From assembly GCF_013093415.1 (NCBI RefSeq), contig NZ_JABFBC010000001.1, positions 1 through 64,000 of the forward strand: a DNA stretch of 64,000 nucleotides, written 5' to 3'. The position numbers were made by a program, and so were the translations under genes. Each line of letters starts with the position of its first letter. The first letter of the stretch is position 1. This stretch comes from Halovulum dunhuangense (GTDB taxonomy: Bacteria; Pseudomonadota; Alphaproteobacteria; Rhodobacterales; Rhodobacteraceae). A model generated the notes under the pieces. The model made no database searches and was not told where the DNA came from. It worked only from the letters and a program-made list of their open reading frames with translations. Of this stretch, positions 44,695-53,095 are shown piece after piece.

Positions 44695-45207
44695 ATGCCC
44701 CAACCCCGCATGAAAGGCCCCGCCACCACTGGCGAGCAGCTTCTGTTCCTGACCGACGAGCAGCTTCGGCAGGGCATAGAACTGATGTTCTTCGCCTATC
44801 GCGGCTTCACCGCCGATCCGGACCGGATCCTCGAGGAATACGGTTACGGGCGGGCCCACCACCGGGTGTTGCATTTCGTGAACCGCAACCCCGGGCTGAC
44901 CGTGAACGAGTTGCTGAACATCCTGGGCGTGACCAAGCAGTCCCTGAACCGGGTGCTGCGCCAGCTGGTCGAGGATGGGCTGGTGGACAGCCGGATCGGC
45001 CGCACAGACCGGCGCCAGCGCAACCTGTACCTGACCGAAAAGGGCAGCCGGCTGGAGGCTGAACTTTCCGCGACCCAGCGCGCCAGGATGCGCCGCGCCT
45101 ATTCCGCCGCCGGGCCCGAGGCGGTACAGGGGTTTCGCGCGGTACTCGAACAGATGATGGAACCGGAGATGCGGACAAGGATAGAACGCGCGATGGAGAG
45201 CGGTTGA
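44695..45207 (+). CDS. petP: PetP, MarR-family transcriptional regulator
   Basis: This 170-residue winged-helix regulator has a DNA-binding part HHRVLHFVNRNPGLTVNELLNILGVTKQSLNRVLRQLVEDGLVDSRIGRTDRRQRNLYLTEKG (helix-turn-helix and wing). It matches PetP of Rhodobacter capsulatus, which acts with PetR and is required for cytochrome bc1 expression there. RBS CAGGAG precedes ATG 44695. Its stop overlaps the petR start (TGATG). It is divergent from ilvE. Confidence 0.85.
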   Translation: MPQPRMKGPATTGEQLLFLTDEQLRQGIELMFFAYRGFTADPDRILEEYGYGRAHHRVLHFVNRNPGLTVNELLNILGVTKQSLNRVLRQLVEDGLVDSRIGRTDRRQRNLYLTEKGSRLEAELSATQRARMRRAYSAAGPEAVQGFRAVLEQMMEPEMRTRIERAMESG

Positions 45208-45914
45208 TGACACCGAAACTGCCCGAGGCGCATATCCTGATCGTCGATGACGACGAGCGTATCCGCGACCTGCTGAAGAAGTTCCTCAGCCGCAACGGCT
45301 ACCTCGTCAGCACCGCGCGCGACGCACGGCATGCGCGCCGGCTGCTCGACGGGCTGGAGTTCGACCTGCTGGTGGTGGACGTGATGATGCCGGGCGAGGA
45401 TGGCTTCAGCCTGACCCGCGACCTGTCCGACCGGATCGCCACGCCAATCCTGCTGCTGACCGCCCGCGGCGAAAGCGAGGACCGGATCAGGGGGCTCGAG
45501 GCCGGGGCCGACGACTACCTGCCCAAGCCCTTCGAGCCGCGCGAGCTTCTGTTGCGGATCAACGCCATCCTGCGACGCATTCCCAAGGCCCCCTCGGGCA
45601 ACGAGCCGCCCAAGACGCTTCACATGGGCGCCATCCGCTATGACCTGACCCGGGGCGAGCTGTGGCTGGGGCAGGAACTGATCCGCCTGACCGCCACCGA
45701 AAACCAGCTGATGCGGATCTTCTCTGCCCGCCCGAACGAGGCGATCAGCCGCGCGGAACTGGTCGCGGAACTGGGGCGCGATGACGGGCAGGCACAGGAA
45801 CGCGCGGTGGATGTGCAGATCACCCGCCTGCGCCGCAAGATCGAGGCCGACCCGAAGGTGCCGCGCTACCTGCAGACCGTGCGCGGCGCGGGCTACATGC
45901 TGGCCCCGGACTGA
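45207..45914 (+). CDS. petR: PetR, OmpR-family response regulator
   Basis: This 235-residue response regulator has a receiver domain with phospho-acceptor D58 (LLVVDVMMPGEDG), acidic pocket VDDDERI and K107 (YLPKPF). A winged-helix output domain of the OmpR type follows (VDVQITRLRRKIEADPKVPRYLQTVRGAGYM). No histidine kinase gene is adjacent, as in the R. capsulatus petPR locus. ATG 45207 overlaps the petP stop by one base. The 3' end converges on sugE with a gap of 6 bases in a small hairpin (CTGA/TCAG). Confidence 0.9.
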   Translation: MTPKLPEAHILIVDDDERIRDLLKKFLSRNGYLVSTARDARHARRLLDGLEFDLLVVDVMMPGEDGFSLTRDLSDRIATPILLLTARGESEDRIRGLEAGADDYLPKPFEPRELLLRINAILRRIPKAPSGNEPPKTLHMGAIRYDLTRGELWLGQELIRLTATENQLMRIFSARPNEAISRAELVAELGRDDGQAQERAVDVQITRLRRKIEADPKVPRYLQTVRGAGYMLAPD

Positions 45915-45920
45915 ACCGCC

Positions 45921-46241
45921 TCAGCCGGGCGTGCCAAGCTTCATCAGCACGATGCCCGCAAGGATCAGCGCGGCGGCTGCCACGCGCAGGACGCCCAGCG
46001 GCTCACCCAGCGTCACGACACCGACCACAAAGGCGCCCAGCGCCCCGATCCCCGTCCAGACCATGTAGGCGGTGCCGAGCGGCAGGCTCCGCATGGCCCA
46101 GGCCAGAAGGAAGAAGCTGGCGGCCATCGTGACCAGCGTCACGATCGTGGGGCCGGGCCGGGTGAACCCCTCGGACAGCTTCATCGAGCTTGCCCATACG
46201 ATTTCCAGCAGACCGGCAAGAAGCACCGCGATCCAGGCCAT
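45921..46241 (-). CDS. sugE: SMR-family exporter, SugE/Gdx type
   Basis: This 106-residue small multidrug resistance protein has four membrane helices. The start MAWIAVLLAGLLEIVWASSMK with the essential Glu13, then LPLGTAYMVWTGIGALGAFVVGVVTLGEP, matches the SugE/Gdx subgroup, whose natural substrate is guanidinium ion, rather than EmrE. It works as an antiparallel dimer exchanging guanidinium for protons. RBS GGAGG lies 7 bases before ATG 46241. The leader contains a guanidine-II-like riboswitch, which strengthens the Gdx assignment. Confidence 0.9.
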   Translation of the reverse strand: MAWIAVLLAGLLEIVWASSMKLSEGFTRPGPTIVTLVTMAASFFLLAWAMRSLPLGTAYMVWTGIGALGAFVVGVVTLGEPLGVLRVAAAALILAGIVLMKLGTPG

Positions 46242-46317
46242 GTCCGGCCCTCCGTTCCAATGGACCGGGCCGTCCCGGACAACACCACCCGCCAGCGCGG
46301 GCCGGGGTCGTGGCCCC
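46242..46317 (-). promoter_or_regulatory. Guanidine-II (mini-ykkC)-like riboswitch upstream of sugE
   Basis: Minus strand. The proximal hairpin P2 is CCGGG-ACGG-CCCGG (46278-46265), a perfect stem with the ACGR tetraloop that defines guanidine-II riboswitches, 11 bases before the ribosome site GGAGG. A distal hairpin GGGG-CCACGA-CCCC (46317-46304) contains ACGA but with a larger loop than the consensus. The 5' part of P2, TGTCCGG (46281-46275), can instead pair perfectly with CCGGACA (46247-46241) across the start codon. This gives a ligand-off state that blocks translation. A promoter TTGCCC-N17-TAGCTC lies just upstream. Confidence 0.65.
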
Positions 46318-46364
46318 GTGCAGGTCGAGCTAGGCCGCCGGCGCAGCCGGGGCAAGGGGGGCCG

Positions 46365-46769
46365 TCACGGCACCTGCATCGCCTCGATGTAGCGCGCAAG
46401 CGCCAGCAGCGGGATCGGCGTGGGGGTCAGGATGCCGTCGCCGGTATCGAAGGGGATCGTCTCGGCCTCGGCCAGCAGGTTGCCAAAGCGCGGCATGTCC
46501 CGCTCGGGCGACTTGTAGCCGTCGATCACACCCATGACATGGGCGAAATCGAACGCGCCGCCATTGCGTCGCGCGATGGTGGTCAGGTCCGCGGGCGGCG
46601 TCTCCAGCCCCGCGGCAAGCGGTCCGTCGCCGCGACCCGAGGGGCCGTGGCAGGCAGCGCAGTTCTCGGCGTAGTAGCGCCGCGCATCCGCGCGCTCGAC
46701 CGGGTCGCAAGCCGCAAGCATGAGAAAGGGCGCCGCAAGGACGCCGGCGAATGCCACTCGATATGCCAT
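46365..46769 (-). CDS. Monoheme cytochrome c lipoprotein
   Basis: This 134-residue class I cytochrome c has a lipoprotein signal with lipobox LAAC (Cys21), so it is probably anchored to the membrane facing the periplasm. The heme site is CAACH (37-41) and the likely axial Met is in RDMPRF. Family members shuttle electrons or are accessory subunits; the partner is not evident here. ATG 46769 is chosen (AAGGAG 7 bases upstream). It lies upstream of sugE in the same direction, but the sugE promoter and riboswitch separate them. Confidence 0.9.
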   Translation of the reverse strand: MAYRVAFAGVLAAPFLMLAACDPVERADARRYYAENCAACHGPSGRGDGPLAAGLETPPADLTTIARRNGGAFDFAHVMGVIDGYKSPERDMPRFGNLLAEAETIPFDTGDGILTPTPIPLLALARYIEAMQVP

Positions 46770-46842
46770 CAATCTCTCCTTCTGACGAGGTTTGACGGAA
46801 TACTAGCAGGCGCCACCGCTCTTGTCCGTCCCCCTTCCGGGG

Positions 46843-47367
46843 TCAGTCGCGGATCTCGTCCGGCGCCACACCCCAGATATCGGCCTTGGCGATCCATCCG
46901 GTGATCCCGTCGGTCGTCACCTCGCACCAGTCGGGCACGCATTCGTCCAGCCGGGCGACAACGCCACGCTCGGCCCGGGCGGCCAGCGGCGCATCCGGGG
47001 AAGGGTCGCGATGCAGCGCCGCGACCTCGGCCGTCACGAGGACATGGCGCACACCGGACAGAAGCGCGTAGTGCACCCAGCCGCCGGCCCCCTCGTGGTC
47101 GCGGACACGGCGCCAGTTGCCGTACTCGGCGGTGATCTCCACCGGCAGGTTGCGGCGCTGGAACACCCAGTCGATGCGGTGCGACAGGCTTGGCCCGCGC
47201 CGCACATTCGCCTCGCCGCCCTTGATCGACACGAAGCGCGGCAGCGGCAGGTTGGTCACGGGGCCAAGCTGCGGCGTCGGGTCCGCAACCCGCGGTGCAT
47301 CGCCCTGCGCGGCCGCAAGACCCGCTGACATCGCCAGAATGACGGCCGCCAAGAACGCCCTGCGCAT
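46843..47367 (-). CDS. Secreted protein with two bacterial SH3 domains
   Basis: This 174-residue protein has a signal peptide (about 1-20, ending AAAQ). The first SH3b domain is SIKGGEANVRRGPSLSHRIDWVFQRRNLPVEITAEYGNWRRV...GGWVHYALLSG. The second runs from VTAEVAALHRDPSPDAPLAARAERGVVARLDEC to GITGWIAKADIWGV. SH3b domains in the periplasm usually bind peptidoglycan. Cys in DECVPDWCEV may form a disulfide. It is divergent from the dehydrogenase gene at 47469; nothing notable lies in the 101-base gap. Confidence 0.88.
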   Translation of the reverse strand: MRRAFLAAVILAMSAGLAAAQGDAPRVADPTPQLGPVTNLPLPRFVSIKGGEANVRRGPSLSHRIDWVFQRRNLPVEITAEYGNWRRVRDHEGAGGWVHYALLSGVRHVLVTAEVAALHRDPSPDAPLAARAERGVVARLDECVPDWCEVTTDGITGWIAKADIWGVAPDEIRD

Positions 47368-47468
47368 CGCCTGCTCTGCCCTTTTGCCGGGGGTTTCTGT
47401 CGCCGACCCCTCGTGCCATAACTTGAAGACCCTAGCGCCTCGGGCGCGCCAGATGGAGAAGGTTCGGC

Positions 47469-48455
47469 ATGAGCGGTCATAAATTGAAGGTGATTGTGAC
47501 CCGAAAGCTACCCGACCCGGTCGAGGCGCGGCTGGGAGAGCTGTTCGATACCGAGTTCAACACCGCCGACCTGCCCCTTCCGCGCGAGTCGCTGGCCGCC
47601 GCCATGGCGCGGGCAGACGTGCTTGTGCCGACCCTGACCGACCGGATCGATGCGGGGCTGCTGGGACAGGCGGGGCCACAGCTGAAACTGATCGCGAATT
47701 ACGGCGCCGGCTTCGATCACATCGACGTGGCGACCGCGCTGGGGCGCGGGATCATCGTGACCAACACGCCCGGCGTTGCCACCGAGGACACCGCCGACAT
47801 GGCGATGGCGCTGATCCTGGGCGTGCCGCGCCGGCTGAAGGAAGGCGCCGACCTGATGCAGTCCGGCGACTGGCGGGGCTGGTCGCCCACCGCGCTGATG
47901 GGGCACCGGATCGGCGGCAAGCGGCTGGGCATCCTCGGGATGGGGCGGATCGGGCAGGCGGTGGCGCGCCGCGCACGCGCCTTCGGACTGGAGATCCACT
48001 ATCACAACCGCCGCCGCCTGCGCCCCGAGACGGAACAGGCGCTGGGCGCAACCTGGTGGGAAAGCCTCGACCAGATGCTGGCCCGGGTGGACATCCTCAG
48101 CGTGAACGCGCCGCACACGCCCTCCACGTTCCATCTGCTCAACGCCCGCCGGCTCAAGCTGATGAAGCCCAGCGCCTACGTCGTGAACACCTCGCGCGGC
48201 GAGGTGATCGACGAGAATGCCCTGACGCGGATGCTTCGGGCGGGCGAACTGGCGGGGGCGGGGCTCGACGTCTATGAGCATGGCCACAACGTGAACCCGC
48301 GCCTGCGCGAATTGCCGAACGTGCTGCTGCTGCCGCACATGGGATCGGCCACGGTCGAGGGCCGGCTGGAAATGGGCGAGAAGGTGATCATCAACATCAA
48401 GACCTTTGCCGACGGGCACCGGCCACCGGACCAGGTCGTGCCAAGCATGCTCTAG
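47469..48455 (+). CDS. D-isomer 2-hydroxyacid dehydrogenase (glyoxylate/hydroxypyruvate reductase type)
   Basis: This 328-residue NAD(P)H enzyme has a Rossmann motif LGILGMGRIGQAVARRA. Catalytic Arg lies in VNTSRGEVIDE, Glu in LDVYEHGHNVNP and His in LLPHMGSAT. The N-terminal ANYGAGFDHIDV and NTPGVATEDTADMAMALIL fit the glyoxylate reductase/D-glycerate dehydrogenase group. It may reduce the glyoxylate formed by GlcDEF, although the loci are 20 kb apart. RBS GGAGAAGG lies upstream of ATG 47469. Confidence 0.92.
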   Translation: MSGHKLKVIVTRKLPDPVEARLGELFDTEFNTADLPLPRESLAAAMARADVLVPTLTDRIDAGLLGQAGPQLKLIANYGAGFDHIDVATALGRGIIVTNTPGVATEDTADMAMALILGVPRRLKEGADLMQSGDWRGWSPTALMGHRIGGKRLGILGMGRIGQAVARRARAFGLEIHYHNRRRLRPETEQALGATWWESLDQMLARVDILSVNAPHTPSTFHLLNARRLKLMKPSAYVVNTSRGEVIDENALTRMLRAGELAGAGLDVYEHGHNVNPRLRELPNVLLLPHMGSATVEGRLEMGEKVIINIKTFADGHRPPDQVVPSML

Positions 48456-48467
48456 GGGCACGGGACG

Positions 48468-48797
48468 TTGGCCGAGGGGTTCTGGGCCTGGGGTCCGATG
48501 CCCACGCTTCAGCGCTGGGTCGATGCCAGCCGGGACTGGGTCGATCCGCTGATCGGACTTACGGTGCTTCTGGCGCTGGCGATCCTGGTCCTTGCCCTTG
48601 CCAGCAGGCCGCCGAGCACGCGCGACCACCTGCCGCCAGGCAGCCACTACACGGGCAAGGTCGATTTCTCGAAGGTAAAGTCGCTGGTCAACCCGCGCCG
48701 CGGCCGCCGCCCGAAGAACCGCAGAGAAATGGAGGCTGCCATCCGCCGGGCATCCGCCGCGCGGCGCAAGCGGGAGAGAGAGGGCAGGGACGGCTGA
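48468..48797 (+). CDS. Small membrane-anchored basic protein, unknown
   Basis: This protein of about 109 residues has one membrane helix (about 28-46, LIGLTVLLALAILVLALAS) and a strongly basic C-terminal tail (NPRRGRRPKNRREMEAAIRRASAARRKREREG). No family is recognised. The start is TTG 48468, with ATG 48498 as a shorter option that keeps the helix. It lies 12 bases after the dehydrogenase gene and converges on the Trm112-like gene. Confidence 0.65.
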   Translation: MAEGFWAWGPMPTLQRWVDASRDWVDPLIGLTVLLALAILVLALASRPPSTRDHLPPGSHYTGKVDFSKVKSLVNPRRGRRPKNRREMEAAIRRASAARRKREREGRDG

Positions 48798-48803
48798 AGC
48801 GCC

Positions 48804-49010
48804 CTACTCCTCGATGCGGCGCGCCTCGTCGACCAGCATCACCGGGATCCCGTTCCGGATCGGGAACGCCAGGCCCGCCGCCTTCGAGATCAGTTCCTGC
48901 GCCGTGGCGTCATAGCTCAGCACCCCGCGCGTGACTGGGCAGACAAGCGCCTCCAGCACCTTGCGATCCAGCCTCTGCGGCCCGTCCTGCTGTTCCAGTT
49001 CGTCGGTCAT
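48804..49010 (-). CDS. Trm112-like zinc-ribbon remnant protein (YcaR family)
   Basis: This 68-residue protein of the Trm112/UPF0434 family has core [51 protein letters not shown]. Only one Cys of the classic CPxC zinc ribbon remains (CPVT). In other organisms such proteins stabilise methyltransferases; the bacterial role is not clear. The start overlaps the stop of the Lon-domain gene (ATGA). Confidence 0.93.
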   Translation of the reverse strand: MTDELEQQDGPQRLDRKVLEALVCPVTRGVLSYDATAQELISKAAGLAFPIRNGIPVMLVDEARRIEE

Positions 49011-49675
49011 TGCAGCGATCCCTCGTCGCTTCCGCCTCGCAGCGCGAATTCCATCAGCGTAACCAGCGTCTCGCGCCGGGTTTCCAGCGTCGGCGCCTCC
49101 AGCAGGGCCTGTTTTTCCTCGGGGTCGAATGGGCAGAGCATCGAGAGCGAATTCACCAGCAACTCCTCTTCGGCCTCTTTCAGGCTGTCCCAGTCCGAGG
49201 CCAGCTGCGCCGTCTCGAAATAGCGTCGCAGCACCCCCAGAAAGGCGTGCCGGTCGAAATTGTGGTCAAGCTCGCGTCGGCCCAGGTCCCGCTCGAAGCT
49301 GGACCAGTCCACGTCGGCGCGCAGATAGGGAGTAAAGCCCTCGTGCACATCCTTGATCCGGAACCGGCTGACGCCGCTCAGCGTGATCATGTAGCGCCCG
49401 TCCTCGGTTTCCTGGAAACCAGTCAGGCGACCCGCGCAGCCGATCCGATGCAGCCGCGCCGCCGCATCGCTGGCGGCACGCCCCTCCGGCATGGCCTGTG
49501 GCTGGACCATGCCGATCAGGCGATGCGGCGTCTTCATCGTATCATCCAGCATCGCAAGATAGCGCGGCTCGAAGATGTTGAGCGGCAGCCGGGCGCGCGG
49601 CAGCAGCAGGGCACCGGGCAGCGGGAAAACCGGAATGGTTTCCGGCATGTCCGCCAGGGCGAAATGTCTGCTCAT
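49007..49675 (-). CDS. Lon substrate-binding (LON N) domain protein
   Basis: This 222-residue protein consists of a LON N-terminal domain only: [34 protein letters not shown], the [30 protein letters not shown] segment and a helical C-terminal half. It lacks ATPase and protease domains. The family is common in proteobacteria, probably acting as a substrate-recognition or adaptor factor. It follows the thioredoxin-TPR gene by 36 bases and overlaps the Trm112-like gene. Confidence 0.93.
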   Translation of the reverse strand: MSRHFALADMPETIPVFPLPGALLLPRARLPLNIFEPRYLAMLDDTMKTPHRLIGMVQPQAMPEGRAASDAAARLHRIGCAGRLTGFQETEDGRYMITLSGVSRFRIKDVHEGFTPYLRADVDWSSFERDLGRRELDHNFDRHAFLGVLRRYFETAQLASDWDSLKEAEEELLVNSLSMLCPFDPEEKQALLEAPTLETRRETLVTLMEFALRGGSDEGSLQ

Positions 49676-49711
49676 GCGCCTTGCTGCCCCCCTGATGTCC
49701 CTTCGGACAAC

Positions 49712-50626
49712 CTAGGCGAAAATCATCGATGACAAGCGCCGGCGGCCCTTTTGCACCACCGGATCCTTGGGACCCAGCGCATCGAACAGCTTGAAGAGCT
49801 GCGCCCGCGCGGCACCCTCGTTCCATTCGCGGTCCTTCGCGAACAAGGCAAGCAGCGTATCCACCGCCGCCTCGTGCTGGCGTGCCGCGATCTGGGCCAA
49901 CGCCAGGTCCAGCCGCGCCTGAAGATCCTCGGGATCGGACTCGACCCGCGCGGCCAGTTCCGCCACCTCGCCCGCGCCCTCGGCATCGGCGGCAAGGTCG
50001 AGTTGCGCATAGACCGCCGCCAGCAGCGGATCGGCACGCTTCGCCTCGGGCGCGGTATCGAGTACCGCGCGCGCCTGATCGGCGTTGCCCAGCGCTATAT
50101 GGGCGCGCGCCAGCCCCGCCAGCGCCTGAAGGTTGTCGGGCTCCTCACCCAGGATCGCGGCGAATGTCTGGGCCGCGTCCGTGACCGCGCCCTCGTCCAG
50201 CATCTGCTCGGCCGCTTCCAGCGCCTCTGCCAGCCCGCCGTCGCCAGCCGGGCTTTGCGCGATCAGGCGGTTGATGAAGTCCTTGACCTGGCTTGCAGGC
50301 TGGGCACCCATGAAGCCGTCCACCGGACGCCCACCGACAAAGCCATAGACGGCCGGGATCGACTGGACGCGCATCTGTGCCGCGATGCGCTGGTTCTCGT
50401 CCACGTTGACCTTGACCAGCTTCACCTTGCCGCGCGCCTCTTTCACGGCCCCCTCGATGATCGGGGTCAGCGACTTGCACGGGCCACACCAGGGCGCCCA
50501 GAAATCGACGATCACCGGCACCTCCATCGAGGCTTCGATCACGTCCTGCATGAATGTCGCCTCGGAGCTGTCCTTGATCAGATCCGCGTCCTGCGGCGCC
50601 CCGGCGCCCTGTCCGAATTCGAGCAT
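49712..50626 (-). CDS. Thioredoxin-TPR co-chaperone (YbbN/CnoX-like)
   Basis: This 304-residue protein has an N-terminal thioredoxin domain (about 15-125) with active site FWAPWCGPCKSL (CGPC) and cis-Pro SIPAVYGF. Four or so TPR helices follow (LAEALEAAEQMLDEGAVTDAAQTFAAILGEEPDN...), ending KDPVVQKGRRRLSSMIFA. E. coli CnoX (YbbN) lacks the CxxC and acts as a redox-switched holdase. This version keeps CGPC, as in Caulobacter CnoX, so it should be redox active. Confidence 0.93.
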   Translation of the reverse strand: MLEFGQGAGAPQDADLIKDSSEATFMQDVIEASMEVPVIVDFWAPWCGPCKSLTPIIEGAVKEARGKVKLVKVNVDENQRIAAQMRVQSIPAVYGFVGGRPVDGFMGAQPASQVKDFINRLIAQSPAGDGGLAEALEAAEQMLDEGAVTDAAQTFAAILGEEPDNLQALAGLARAHIALGNADQARAVLDTAPEAKRADPLLAAVYAQLDLAADAEGAGEVAELAARVESDPEDLQARLDLALAQIAARQHEAAVDTLLALFAKDREWNEGAARAQLFKLFDALGPKDPVVQKGRRRLSSMIFA

Positions 50627-50699
50627 TCTGAATGTCCCTTCCCGCGTTTACGGTTTCCGCCCTGACATATAGGCGGCAGCGCCCGGGCATGCCAGAGGG

Positions 50700-52286
50700 T
50701 CAGGCCCCCGTGTCGGGCAGGCGCGGCGTCGCTGCGAGCAGCGTGCGCGTATAGGCGTGTCGCGGCGCGGTGAACACCGCCTCTGTCGCCCCCTCCTCGA
50801 CGATGCGCCCAGACTGCATGACCAGAACCCGGTCGGTGATCCGCCGCACCACATGCAGGTCGTGGCTGATGAACAGGTAGGACAGATCGAAGCGCCGCGT
50901 CAGGTCGGCCAGCAGGTCGAGGATCTGCGCCCTGACCCGCACATCGAGCGCCGAAACCGCCTCGTCCAGCACGATCAGCGCCGGCCGGATCACCAGGGCG
51001 CGCGCGATGGCGATGCGCTGGCGCTGCCCGCCCGAAAACTCGTGGATGTATTTGCCCGCATCCGACGCCTGCAGGCCCACGGCCTCCAGCGCCTCGGTCA
51101 CGGCGGCCTCCCGCGCCTGGCCCTGCGGCGCATCCGGCAGCAGGTGGAACGGCTCTGCCAGCAGGCGTGCGACCCGGTGGCGCGGGTTGAACGAGCCGTA
51201 GGGGTCCTGGAACACCACCTGCATCCGCGCCCGCAGCGGCCCAGGCACGCCGGCGGCGGCGTCGATCGCCTCGCCACCCAGCCGGATGCGCCCGCCCTGC
51301 AACGGCTCGAGGCCCAGGATGGCCCGCGTCAGGGTCGATTTCCCGCAACCGCTTTCGCCCACCAGCCCCAGGCTTTCGCCTTTCCGCAGGGTGAAGCTGA
51401 CAGCATCCACGGCCGTCTTGACGGTCGAGGCCCCGAAAAGCCCGCGCCGCCCCTCGTAACGGCGGGTGACGTTCTCCACCTCGAGCAGGGCTGCGCCGGG
51501 GTCGCGCCGGGGGCGTTCGGGCTGGTGGGTGGACGCGGCGAACAGGGCCCGCGTATAGGGATGCGCGCGCCGGGCGAACACCTCGGCGGTCGGTCCCGCC
51601 TCGACCACGGACCCGGCCCGCATGATGGCAACCTCTTCGGCAAGCCCCGAGACCACGGCCAGGTCGTGGGTGATCAGGATCGCACCCATCCCGTCCTCGT
51701 CCACCAGCCGCCGGATCAGCACCAGGATCTGCGCCTGCGTCGTCACGTCGAGCGCGGTCGTCGGCTCGTCCGCGATCAGGAGCTTCGGCCGCCGCGCGAT
51801 GGCCATGGCGATCACCACCCGCTGGCGCTGCCCGCCCGACAGCTCGTGCGGATAGCGGCTCAGGGGAAATTCCGGCTCGGGCAGGCCAACGCGGTCCAGC
51901 ACCGCGCGCGCGCGGCGCGCCGCCTCTGCCCGGCTCAGGCGGTCATGCAGGCGCAGCGTCTCGGCCACCTGCGCGCCGATCGTCTGCAAGGGGTTCAGCG
52001 CGGTCATCGGCTCCTGGAACACCATGCCGATGCCCGCACCCCGGATGCCGCCCATCCGCGCCTCGGACAGATGCGCCAGGTCCTGCCCCTCGAAGGCGAT
52101 GCGCCCCGACAGCCGCGCGCCCCGGGGCAGAAGCCGCATCACCGACAGCGCCGTCATCGACTTGCCCGAGCCGCTCTCGCCGATCAGGCCCAGGATGCGC
52201 CCCGGCCGCACCCCGAGCGAGACACGCTCGAGAACGGGCTGCCCGGCGATGCTCAGGCCAAGATCGGCGATCTCCAGCAGGCTCAT
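50700..52286 (-). CDS. Dipeptide/oligopeptide ABC transporter ATPase, two fused domains
   Basis: This 528-residue ATPase combines DppD- and DppF-type domains in one chain. Half 1 has Walker [10 protein letters not shown], signature [19 protein letters not shown] and DEPTTALDV. Half 2 has [24 protein letters not shown] and DEAVSALDV (Ala for the usual Pro-Thr). The oligopeptide-specific C-terminal segments [13 protein letters not shown] and [13 protein letters not shown] are present in both halves. It energises the permeases encoded upstream. ATG 52286 overlaps the DppC-like stop (ATGA). The frame extending further upstream is a shadow. Confidence 0.94.
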   Translation of the reverse strand: MSLLEIADLGLSIAGQPVLERVSLGVRPGRILGLIGESGSGKSMTALSVMRLLPRGARLSGRIAFEGQDLAHLSEARMGGIRGAGIGMVFQEPMTALNPLQTIGAQVAETLRLHDRLSRAEAARRARAVLDRVGLPEPEFPLSRYPHELSGGQRQRVVIAMAIARRPKLLIADEPTTALDVTTQAQILVLIRRLVDEDGMGAILITHDLAVVSGLAEEVAIMRAGSVVEAGPTAEVFARRAHPYTRALFAASTHQPERPRRDPGAALLEVENVTRRYEGRRGLFGASTVKTAVDAVSFTLRKGESLGLVGESGCGKSTLTRAILGLEPLQGGRIRLGGEAIDAAAGVPGPLRARMQVVFQDPYGSFNPRHRVARLLAEPFHLLPDAPQGQAREAAVTEALEAVGLQASDAGKYIHEFSGGQRQRIAIARALVIRPALIVLDEAVSALDVRVRAQILDLLADLTRRFDLSYLFISHDLHVVRRITDRVLVMQSGRIVEEGATEAVFTAPRHAYTRTLLAATPRLPDTGA

Positions 52287-53095
52287 GCGCGTACCCGCCG
52301 CAGCCTGGGATCGAGATGGTCGCGCAGCCCGTCGCCCATCAGGTTCAACCCCAGCACCATCAGCACGATGGACAGGCCGGGGAACAGCGCCATGTGCGGT
52401 GCCAGCGCGATCATCGTCTGGCTTTCGGCCAGCATCCGCCCCCAGCTGGGCGTTGGCGGCTGCGCGCCAAGCCCGACATAGGACAGCGCCGCTTCGGCCA
52501 GGATCCCCAGGCTGAACTGGATCGTGCACTGGACGATCAGCAGGCTCGCGATGTTGGGCAGCACATGTTCCAGGCTGATCCGCGCCCGCCCCTTGCCGGC
52601 GACCCGCGCGGCCAGGATGAACTCCCGCGTCCAGAGCGACAGCGCCGCGCCCCGGGTCACGCGGGCGAAGACGGGTATGTTGAAGATGCCGATGGCGATG
52701 ATCGCGTTGACCGCCGACGGGCCCAGGACGGCGGTGATCAGGATGGCGATGACCAGCGCCGGAAAGGCGAAGATCAGGTCGTTGCCGCGCATGATGGCCT
52801 CGTCCAGCCAGCTGCCACGCGCGGCCGCGGCCGCCAGCCCCAGCGGCACCCCCAGCCCCATGCCGATGCCGACCGCGACCAGCGCGACCGCGATGGACAC
52901 GCGCGCCCCCACCATCAGCATCGACAGCATGTCGCGCCCGAAATGATCGGTCCCCAGCAGATGCGCGCCGCCCGGCGGGCGCATGCGGTTGGCTATGTCC
53001 ACCCCGTCCACCGCAAAGGGCGTCCAGACGAAGGACAGCAGCGCCGCCGCCACGAAGGCGGCCGTGATCATGCCTCCCAGCCAGAGCGCCCGCAT
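52283..53095 (-). CDS. Dipeptide-type ABC permease (DppC-like)
   Basis: This 270-residue inner-membrane permease has about six helices. DppC hallmarks: HLLGTDHFGRDMLSMLMVGARVSIAVALVAVGIG, RGNDLIFAFPALVIAILI, the coupling loop EFILAARVAGKGRARISLEHVLPNI, SYVGLGAQPPTPSWGRML and the terminal MGDGLRDHLDPRLRR. Its ATG overlaps the DppB-like stop (TGATG). Confidence 0.94.
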   Translation of the reverse strand: MRALWLGGMITAAFVAAALLSFVWTPFAVDGVDIANRMRPPGGAHLLGTDHFGRDMLSMLMVGARVSIAVALVAVGIGMGLGVPLGLAAAAARGSWLDEAIMRGNDLIFAFPALVIAILITAVLGPSAVNAIIAIGIFNIPVFARVTRGAALSLWTREFILAARVAGKGRARISLEHVLPNIASLLIVQCTIQFSLGILAEAALSYVGLGAQPPTPSWGRMLAESQTMIALAPHMALFPGLSIVLMVLGLNLMGDGLRDHLDPRLRRVRA

